Positions 56,402 through 64,000 of a stretch of 64,000 bases of DNA are shown one piece after another. A model generated the notes under the pieces. The model saw only the letters and a list, made by a program, of their open reading frames with translations. It was not told where the DNA came from and did not search any database. This DNA is from Siphonodentalium dalli (taxonomy: Eukaryota > Mollusca > Scaphopoda > Gadilida > Siphonodentaliidae), in assembly GCA_032622095.1 (NCBI GenBank), contig CP136069.1, positions 4,760,976 to 4,824,975 on the forward strand, written 5' to 3'. Every line of letters begins with the position of its first letter. Within the stretch, counting starts at the first letter, position 1. A program made the translations under genes and the position numbers.

Positions 56402-57689
56402 CTGTTCCACTATTATATTCTTAACCACCACCTATCCAGTTGTACTCATTATACCCTGATTTGCAAAGAAAACTTGGGGGGGGGGGTATATTGGATTGAA
56501 TTTGTCTATCAATTTTGTTCTTCTCCACATACATATTAAAGACCGAAATGGTTTATATATTTTGACTCACATTCAGATTTGTTCAAATGAGTTCATCAGG
56601 TCATATAGGTGAGAAGCCAGGGCCATAACTCTTTCCCTCCATAGTAATTCTTCAGAAACCATCAGGCCTATTTAGCTTTTGGTATGGAGGGTTCTTTGGT
56701 GAGTGGGGTTCAGATTTGTACACGTGAGGTCATTTTTAGGAAACTTTTGAGGAAAATCAGTTTTCTTCAACTCTTAAAATCTACCGTTTGAAATTTCTAG
56801 ATGAATAGATCTCATAGATGGGGATTCACATTTGTTCAAATAAGGGCAGAGATAAGAGATTTAACTCTCAACCACCCACCCTACCTGTATGTATGCTGTT
56901 TGATACTGGTATAATAATATATAGATTCCTATTGATTTCTAAGCTACCTGGGTGGAGGCAATGAGGCTGTAGATTTGATTTTTCAACCAGTAACAGTCCA
57001 CATTTTCCTACTTCGGGTTAAACTGTTCGACCGAAATCGCCACAAATGTTAACAGGTCTATTTTGCTGATATTTAGTATGAAGGGTTCTTTGGTGTCTGG
57101 TATTGAAATTTATTCAGATGTGGTCATCAGGTTAAATAGGGTGGGACCAGGGACATAACTGTATGTCTCTATAGTCATTCTTAAATTGTCTTCTCAAGAG
57201 AGGTTGGACTATTTAGCTTACATATAGTATGGATGATCCTTTAGTGACTGATATTCAGATTTGTTAACATCAGGTCAACCTGTTAAGAAATGACGGGGGG
57301 CTATGGGGAGTTAACAATTTTGTGTTTAAAAAATCATTGAAATACCAAATTCATTAAAACATCTTCCTTGGAACTACCTAACTGATTAATCTGACATACA
57401 TGTATGGTGTTTTGGGTCCATGGATAAATGGGCTTCAAACATGTCTAAATGGTTTTATAAAAAGGTGCTTGTGAGATTGGAAATTTCCAAAAATTGAGAA
57501 AGTTTGAGATGTCGGTTGTGAAATTCCAACCCAAGACTTGGGAGTCTGGAGCCCGGTTGGGAGGGGACTTGTTGAGCTGGAGGAGGGGGGTGATCAGTGG
57601 GCAATTTCATGGTGGATATTCACCTTGAAATTACCCACTGTACACTACTGAAGCCTCTCTAGCCACATATCGTGTTTAGATCTACTTTT
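56402..57689. repeat. Mosaic of decayed TAGCTCACCTGAG-body segments
   Basis: Body motifs (TCACATTCAGATTTGTTCAA, AGCCAGGGCCATAACTC, CATAGTAATTCTT) at about 56560-56760 and 57050-57300 without the terminal hairpin. 56800-56895 carries the empty-site relative of the TTAA insertion at 28940. Unrecognised sequence lies between. Confidence 0.6.
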
Positions 57690-57975
57690 TTCAAAGTGCT
57701 TATGAAAAGTTCTGACTATTGTGGTCTCCAGAGTCCCAGTCTCATCAGTCTTTGCAGTCTGGTGAGCGACCCCACAGTCTTTGACTGTCTTGTTATGTTT
57801 ACGGCAGTAATCTTTTTATTGTAAACAGAATACCACATGGTCCCATCAACCACTTTTGTTACAAATGATTAAATTGGTTGCCAATGAACGACCACCCAAT
57901 CAGAATCGATTTAACCCTTTGAACCCTGGCTCCCCACAACGATCGACACCCTGACCCTGGGCTCCCAGTGGTATT
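57690..57975. other. Dispersed-repeat segment and a lone TTAA end
   Basis: 57700-57800 (GTCTCCAGAGTCCCAGTC, TCTGGTGAGCGACCCC) is related to 30590 and 61680. TTTAACCCTTTGAACCCTGG at about 57911 looks like the left end of a TTAA element whose other end is missing; the tract runs into the next dispersed element at 57976. Confidence 0.5.
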
Positions 57976-58530
57976 TTTAGCTCACCTGAGACAAAGTCTC
58001 CGGTGGAGCTATAGTCATCACTCCTCGTCCGTCGTCCGTCCGTCCGTCTGTCCGTCTGTCTGTCCGTCCGTCAACTTTTTAAAAAACATCTTCTCCTCTT
58101 AAACCATCATACCGAATTGGTTCATATTTGGTGTGTATGTTCCCTAGGTGACTCTCATTCAGATTTGTTCAAATGAGGTCACTGGGTCAAATAGTTGCGA
58201 AACAAGGGCCATAACTCTATTCCTCCATAGTAATTCTTACAACAACTTCTTGTCCATAACCATTGGGCCAATTTAGCTAATATATGGTATGGAGAGTCCT
58301 TGGGTGACTGGTGTTCAGATTTGTTCAAATGAGGTCACCCGGTCAATTAGTTGAGAAACCAGGGCCATAACTCACAGTGATTCTTACAATGACTTCTTCT
58401 AAAAAAATATTTGGCCGATTTAGCTTATATTTGGTACAGAGATACCTTGGGTGACTGGGGTTCAGATTTGTTCAAATGGGGTCACTGGGTCAAATATGGG
58501 CAGAGCCAGGGACATAACTTTAAAAAAAAA
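57976..58530. repeat. TAGCTCACCTGAG element, copy 4
   Basis: TTTTTAGCTCACCTGAGACA, hairpin, GTCCGTCCGTCCGTC-type run, three body segments, ending GGGACATAACTTTAAAAAAA. Confidence 0.75.
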
Positions 58531-59043
58531 ATTTAATTTTTGCATTTTGACCTTTAATTTTTGTTTAGGACACATCACAGCCTCATATTTCTTACCTAGA
58601 ATTTTCTTAGCATGTTCTTCATCTGTATGGATTTTGGTATTGTTTATTTAACCCCTTCCACTCTTGTTTTGATATAGAATTCATCCAAGACAGGATTACT
58701 CAAACATTTTTCATCTGATCAACACCAAATTTGGTATATGAATTTTTGACACTTATATACAGATCAAGTTAAAATATGGGTTTGATCCGATATATTTTAA
58801 CAGAGTTATGGCCTTTATAATTCACACCCCTTTGCTATGCACTATTAATTTTTAAGAGGACACTCAAGCCTGTATTATTGAAAAAGCCAATTTATCATAG
58901 TGTGGTCACCCGATCCTCTTGCTGAATACTGCTTGCTTCAGACCAGTTTACCATCTGTCATTACAAGACATGACATTAGCTAAACTGTAAAACAAAACAA
59001 CTATTCTACTAGAGTCTACAAGGAATAGTCCATTGTTCATTTC
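58531..59043. other. Non-coding sequence, little recognised
   Basis: TCAACACCAAATTTGGTATA and AACAGAGTTATGGCC (58715-58820) are typical of decayed non-coding dispersed repeats. No exon seen. Confidence 0.5.
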
Positions 59044-59190
59044 TCCAAGCCTGGACATAGTGTGTCTGACATTTGCAGAATGAAGTCCCCAGATGATGAA
59101 TTTAGTGTTGCTACCCCATACAACAGGCTAGCATCACCAAATACACCTCAATTACCTTATTCTGCTTAGGCCTCATCTTCTGGGACAATT
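59044..59190. mobile_element. hAT-like MITE, left arm only
   Basis: CAAGCCTGGACATAGTGTG, CATTTGCAGAATGAAGTCCC and CTGCTTAGGCCTCATCTTC; the remainder is lost. Confidence 0.7.
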
Positions 59191-59535
59191 TTTGTTTAAA
59201 CATGTTTTAAAATTTGAAAAAAAAGTGACACCATTATATATAACGTCTGCAGAGTTATGAAACTTTACTCTTTAATGAAATTATGGAAACATTCCACCCT
59301 CCCCCACCCACCCCCCTCCCATATGGCCCAGGCCCAACCCTGCCATCAACCAACATCCCTTCCAAGCCATATCACCTCTCAATTTAATACCTTTTCTCAC
59401 CACAGAGGCATATATATCTGTAAAGGTACAGGTCATTAATTATATAAACTGGCCAGATGACATGTATTATTCTAATCTAAACATATCTGTAGCAATTTAA
59501 TGACTGACATTCAATGATACTGTGAATGGCTTTGA
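59191..59535. other. Non-coding spacer
   Basis: A C-rich stretch (59290-59345) and AT-rich sequence; nothing recognised. Confidence 0.5.
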
Positions 59536-59537
59536 TT

Positions 59538-59985
59538 TCTTCAAGTCTGGAAATAGTGTGTCTGACATTTACATAGTGAGGTCCCCAGATGGTGAATTTA
59601 GTGTTGCTATTCCATACAGCATGCTAGCATCACCAAATACACCTGCCAGGGACCTAATTCTGCTTAGTCCTCATCTTCTTGGAAGTATCCTAAGTATCAA
59701 ATTGACAGTTTGATTTAGTCACTTTTTCCACCTGTTCAGTTTCAATGTCCCCCTAATTTGCAGAAGATAAAATGCATAATTGAGGTGCTCAATGGGTGTG
59801 TATCACCAACTTCAACTGTAGGACTTCAATCTGTTCCTTGGTTTTATTGGCCATTGAGGCCTAATCAGATTGAGGATAAATTTGGTGATGCTAGCCTGCC
59901 TTACAGAAAATTGTCATTAAATCCACATTTTTGGGACATAATTCTGCAAATGTCAGACATACTAAATTCAGGTTTGGCCATTTCA
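59538..59985. mobile_element. hAT-like MITE, old copy
   Basis: Left CAAGTCTGGAAATAGTG, right ACTAAATTCAGGTTTGG; arms and middle (TTTGCAGAAGATAAAATGC, CAATGGGTGTGTATCACC) recognisable but diverged. No target duplication. Confidence 0.72.
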
Positions 59986-60084
59986 TATTATTGTTTTAAT
60001 CACCACTTATCCAGATGAAATCATACGACTAATATTCAAAGAAAAATGGGGGGGGGGGGGTATATATTGGATTAAATTTGTCTT

Positions 60085-60515
60085 CTATCTGGCATTTGCA
60101 GAATGAGGTCCCCAGAGGGTGAATTTAGTTATGCTACCCTGCACAGCAGTCTAGCATCACCAAATACACTAGCCAGGGTCCTCATTCTGCTTAGGCCTCA
60201 TCTTCTGGGAAGTATATAGGCACTTAAATTGACATTTTTACTTACTTTAGCCCTTCTGTTTAGTTTCTATATCCCCTAATTTGTGAATATAAAATGCATA
60301 ATTGAGGTGCCCAATGGGTGCACATCACCAACTTTAACTGGAGAACTTCAATCTAATGCTATGTCTCCCATAGCAGTTGAGGCCTACACAGAATGAGGTC
60401 CCCAGAGGGTGAATTTGGTGATGCTAGCCCACATTGCAGGATTGTGTCATTAAATTCACCCTTTGGGGATCTCATTCTGCAAATGTCAGACACTATGTTC
60501 AGGCTTGTCTGTTCG
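60085..60515. mobile_element. hAT-like MITE, diverged copy
   Basis: CTGGCATTTGCAGAATGAGG, arm hairpin, middle TGCCCAATGGGTGCACATC and right arm TCATTCTGCAAATGTCAGAC ... CAGGCTTG. Preceded by a poly-G tract (about 60048-60060), as the copy at 55978 is followed by one near 56475. Confidence 0.75.
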
Positions 60516-61070
60516 AATATTATGTTCTTAACCACCAGTATCCAGTTGAACTCATTATACCCTGATTTTGCAAAGAAAACTTGGGGGGTATATTGGATTG
60601 AATTTGTCAGTCTCTATGTCAGACTGTTCTCCCATCCATCCATCTGTCATTATGTCTCTATCTGTCCATCAATTGTTTTCTTCTCCAGATACATATTAAA
60701 GACCAAATGGGTTTATATATTTAGGTGTGGATGTCCCCCAGGTGACTCACATTCAGATTTGTTCAAATGAGTTCATCAGGTCAAATAGGTGAGAAGTCAG
60801 GGCCATAACTCTTTCCTTCCATAGTAATTCTTAAAAACAAATTCTTCTCAAGAACCATCTGGACTATTTAGATTATGTTTGGTATGGATGGTCCTTCGGT
60901 GACTGGGGTTTAGATTTTTTCAGATTTGGGGTCATTTTAGGAAAATCAGTTCAGTTCAACTCTTAAAATCTAATGTCTGAAATTACCAAATGAATGGATC
61001 TCATAGATGGGGATTCACGTTTGTTCAAATAGGGGCGGAAATAAGAGATTGAATTATCAACCAGCCACCC
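60516..61070. repeat. TAGCTCACCTGAG-body segments, hairpin missing
   Basis: AGACCAAATGGGTTTATAT, TTGTTCAAATGAGTTCATC and AGTCAGGGCCATAACTC; it runs in parallel with 56460-56900, so this block and that one share ancestry. Confidence 0.65.
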
Positions 61071-61620
61071 TACCTGTGCTCCGGCGGAGCTACATGTATA
61101 GTCATCACTCCTCGTCCGTCCATCGTCTGTCCGTCCATCCGTCTGACAACAATTATTTGAACATCTTCTCCTCTGGAACCATAAGACCAAATGGGTTCAT
61201 ATTTGGTGTGGATGTTCCCTAGGTGATTCTCATTCAGATTTGTTCAAATGTGGTCACTGGGTCAAATAGTTGCGAAGCCAGGGCCATAACTCTTTCCCAC
61301 CATAGTAATTCTTTTAAATATCTTCAGAACAATAAGACCGAATGGTTTCATATTTGGTGTGGATGTTCCCTAGGTGACTCACAATCAGATTTGTTCAAAT
61401 GAGTTAACGTGAAATAGTTGCGAAGCCAGGGCCATAACTCTTTCCCTCCGTAGTATTCTTAAAGTGACTTCTTCTCAAATACCATCAGGCTATATGGGTT
61501 CATATTTGGTATGAAGGATCCTTGGGTGACTGGGGTTCAGATTTGTTCAAATCAGGTCACTGGGTCAAATGTGGGCGGGGCCAGGGACATAACTCCAAAT
61601 TTTTTGTTTTAGATTTAACT
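61071..61620. repeat. TAGCTCACCTGAG element, copy 5 (hairpin truncated)
   Basis: Begins in the hairpin's right half (CTCCGGCGGAGCTACATG), then CGTCCGTCC runs and three body segments ending ATAACTCCAAATTTTTTG. Confidence 0.72.
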
Positions 61621-61639
61621 CTTTAGATATCTACTTCTT

Positions 61640-61745
61640 TTAAAGTGATTATGAAAAGTTCTGACTGTTGTGGTCTCCAGAGTCCCAGTCTTATCAGTCT
61701 TTGCAGTCTGGTGAGCGACCCCACAGTCATTGACTGTCTTGTTTA
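61640..61745. repeat. Small dispersed repeat
   Basis: TGTGGTCTCCAGAGTCCCAG, TCTGGTGAGCGACCCC and GTCATTGACTGTCTTG; relatives at 57700-57800 and 30590-30645. Confidence 0.75.
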
Positions 61746-62640
61746 TATTGTGGCCAGTGTTTAGATGTATGGTGTTGTTTATGTTCAAGTGGTGTCACAT
61801 TTCTGAAACTTTAGATGTAATTTCCCCATGGACCACTAATTATTTTACGATCTGGTTACATTGCCACGTGGTCACTCTCTGGTAACGGTTGCTAGGCATC
61901 TACCCGATATTTTAAGTAAAATACAATTATAGCTTTTACGATCGTAATTCAGCCCAAGGAAATGGCCATTTTGATGCAGTCAACACCCTATTGTGAAATT
62001 TGAGATATATCTGGCCAGAAGTCTGATCATAACTTGTATTTAAGGGTAGCAACGGTTGCTAAGCAAAAACCCCAAATGATCGAATGACACCATTGCCCTG
62101 TGAATCCAATTGTATTATGCCCCAATTTAAACATTCTTGGCATGCACATGCTGATGGTTATGTTCAAATGGTGCTACAGGTCTGAAATTTTACAGGTATG
62201 TTCAGTTCCCATGGGCCACTGTGTATTTGTTTTAGAACGGTATACTTTGCCACACTATCACTCCCTTATAACGGTTTCTAAGCAACTACCCGGAACTGAA
62301 AGTATAATGCAATTATAGCTTATAGCGTCGTATAATTCCGCGCTAAGAAACGGCATTTTCTATGCAGCCAATACCCTATTGTGAAACTGGAGATACATCA
62401 TGTCAGAAGATTGAACCTACATGTAGTTTGTATTTAACGGTATCAATGGTTGGTAAGCATATAGCCCAAGTGACCGAATGACACCACTTCCCTGTCCATT
62501 CAATGGCATTACGTCCCATTTTAGACACCGCCTATAGGGCGCGGTGATGGTCATGTCATGTTTAAATGGTGCCACGAGTCTTAAACTTTACATAATTGCT
62601 CAATAATGCACGATTTGACCACGTGTTTGTAATGTGCACG
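61746..62640. repeat. Degenerate ~380-bp tandem repeat, about 2.4 units
   Basis: TTATGTTCAAGTGGTG (about 61780), TTATGTTCAAATGGTG (62158) and a third partial start (CATGTTTAAATGGTGCC, 62557). Each unit continues with TGAAACTTTA-like, CCCATGG(A/G)CCACT, AACGG(T)TGCTAAGCA and AATACAATTATAGCTT motifs. Old and non-coding. Confidence 0.78.
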
Positions 62641-63575
62641 CGCAAGTAGATCTGACTAGATGGTATTGTGACCATGCAACCCATTTCCACAGTACTACTC
62701 TGGTGCAATGTCAAAACGTGCAGCTGTATAACGCAAATTTATGTACTATGGAGATCCTTGATGTGATTGTATCATTTCACAAAAATCCATACATTTATCA
62801 TTTTATCCTATGCGCATGCGCGAAACAAATCGACTCAAATAAGAAACTGCGTGCGCCTTCCTCACATATGACAGAACACTGATTATGTATGCAATACTAA
62901 TTTAAACCAAAAAAGAGTGATCGAAATGGTGTCTTTCTACAATCGTGCGAACCGCGCAACAATGTAGAGCTTTACCCTAATCGCTTCAAATAATGTACAT
63001 TTGTTGAATTCTGCGCTGTGCGCATGCGCATGTTTTTCTACCCCAACTAGTCGGCAACAAACTCATACACACGCACCTATGGCACTGCTGAAGTTCCTTG
63101 GGATCACTTACATAGATATAAGTGGATATACCAATGGTTATAACATGTATACACATGCTACATATGTTTATGATGTCACTGAATGCTGCTGGCCGCTTTT
63201 GCGGCCAGTCGGGTGTATGAACGTTTTCTGGCTGGCCGCTTTTGCGGCGAGTCGGGTTCAAAGGGTTAATATAGCATGGTCATGCTCGATGTCAGGGATT
63301 TATACTCATTATTATTATTATACGCACCGTGTCAAATAATAGAGTTATACCTCTTTCGTTGTAAATTATATCGACCTCAAGTCACCTCAGTCTGTTGCGA
63401 TCTGTATTCTGTAAGGCAATGTTGTGGACGGATCGTGGGTTTTGCATGCAAACATCATGTATCGCAATTCGCGAGAAGCAGGCTGATATTGCGTTGTCAA
63501 ACCGGGTATATTGTATTGCAAATAGCGATGCGATACCGCTTAAATCATGCCCTACACAGGATACAGGCATAACTG
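62641..63575. other. Unassigned sequence with a GC-rich double palindrome
   Basis: GGCCGCTTTTGCGGCC(A) occurs at about 63191 and again, as GGCCGCTTTTGCGGCG, at about 63234, each followed by GTCGGGT; the tract ends GTTCAAAGGG + TTAA (about 63257-63270), the form of a TTAA-element right end. No left end or exon was seen. Confidence 0.5.
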
Positions 63576-63735
63576 TTAACCTGATCATCATGAAATTTGT
63601 ATGGATGTATATATTGACATGTAGATGGGAACGAGTCATTAGGCCATAAAAAATGTCCGCTGGCAGCCATCTTGGATTTTACTCTTTGCATGACTAAATC
63701 CTTTGGCATACCCTACAGTCCGCTTCCTTCTTTCG
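63576..63735. repeat. Single unit of the ~175-bp repeat
   Basis: ATTGACATGTAGATGGGAAC, GGCAGCCATCTTGGATTTTA and GACTAAATCCTTTGGCAT match the array at 52745-53835. Confidence 0.8.
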
Positions 63736-64000
63736 ATCAACACCAAACTTCATAATATTAAATGTTTTTCAATTTTATTGGAAAACATAGCCACCAGCAG
63801 ACATCATGGATCTTACTTTATAAATATATCTTCATGTTGATAATCTGGTATTACTTGGACATTTCAACTTTCCGCATTGCTAATCGCTCCATTGGCTGTA
63901 ACACATGCAATTATTTCCTTTTCAAGTTGAGCTACAGTGTCATTGACACTTACATTTTTATTGTCAATCGGCTTATGGTTTGACGAAAGACAGTTTGTTG
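63736..64000. other. Window end, nothing recognised
   Basis: A further weak repeat scrap (CATAGCCACCAGCAGACATC, about 63785) and then unique-looking sequence. Confidence 0.5.

Noticed and set aside
50198-64000. Further KYAT exons downstream
   Set aside because: I looked for a continuation starting V-I-I-x-x-P-F-(F/Y)-D-C-Y and for the catalytic-lysine region and saw none. A very short or diverged exon could have been missed.
1-64000. tRNA, rRNA or other structured RNA genes
   Set aside because: No cloverleaf with A/B boxes and no rRNA-like conserved block was recognised by eye. A tRNAscan-SE or Infernal run would be decisive.
1-64000. LTR retrotransposons, retroviruses, Polintons
   Set aside because: No gag, protease, integrase, envelope or capsid-like segment and no LTR pair was recognised. 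All RT-bearing elements here are LINEs with simple-repeat or AT-rich 3' ends.

Overview
ORGANISM. This is animal nuclear DNA, most likely from a mollusc and probably a bivalve. Only three small host exons are visible. The rest is intron or flank built from tandem arrays, fold-back DNA elements and decayed LINEs. The mollusc guess rests on dispersed non-coding families I associate with molluscan genomes (for example copies opening TTTTAGCTCACCTGAGACG followed by GTCCGTC runs). That is recall, not a search.

HOST GENE. Three plus-strand exons (10270-10321, 45043-45141, 50048-50197) join in frame into the N-terminal part of a kynurenine/glutamine-K aminotransferase, closest to KYAT3. They carry consensus splice sites and matching phases. 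The introns are about 34.7 kb and 4.9 kb, though the first is probably inflated by an assembly duplication. The first exon(s) and everything after the pyridoxal-phosphate (PLP) tyrosine region were not found and should lie outside the window or went unrecognised.

LAYOUT. 1-3.9 kb: two minisatellites (93 bp and about 150 bp). 3.9-6.8 kb: a 5'-truncated, frameshifted LINE inside the second minisatellite. 7.8-10.3 kb: hAT-like, TTAA-flanked and TA-type miniature elements, then exon A. 11.9-16.7 kb: a 4.8 kb array of 14-bp units. 17-20.5 kb: a cluster of TTAA elements carrying long hairpins. 20.6-23.1 kb: a Helitron-like end running straight into a 31-bp array. 26-27.7 kb: a LINE that has lost its catalytic ADD region. 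28-30.3 kb: two more TTAA elements and an 89-bp array. 32.3-33.3 kb: a poly-G-rich array ending at a 100-N gap. 33.4-36.2 kb and 41.4-44.6 kb: two copies of the same ~2.8-3.2 kb segment with a nearly intact APE-type LINE between them. 45-50.2 kb: exons B and C, with 30-bp and 26-bp arrays in their intron. 50.3-64 kb: nested TTAA elements and many ancient dispersed repeats.

HOW IT WORKS TOGETHER. No operon or gene cluster is present. The coherent story is of mobile DNA. Several TTAA-flanked (piggyBac-type) non-autonomous families with different terminal inverted repeats carry the same double-hairpin cassette. The duplicated segment preserves both an empty and a filled insertion site for one of them. 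hAT-like miniature elements (MITEs) with clear 8-bp target duplications form a second system. No transposase gene for either system was seen, so both must be mobilised from elsewhere or be extinct. No LTR, retroviral or Polinton-like element was recognised.
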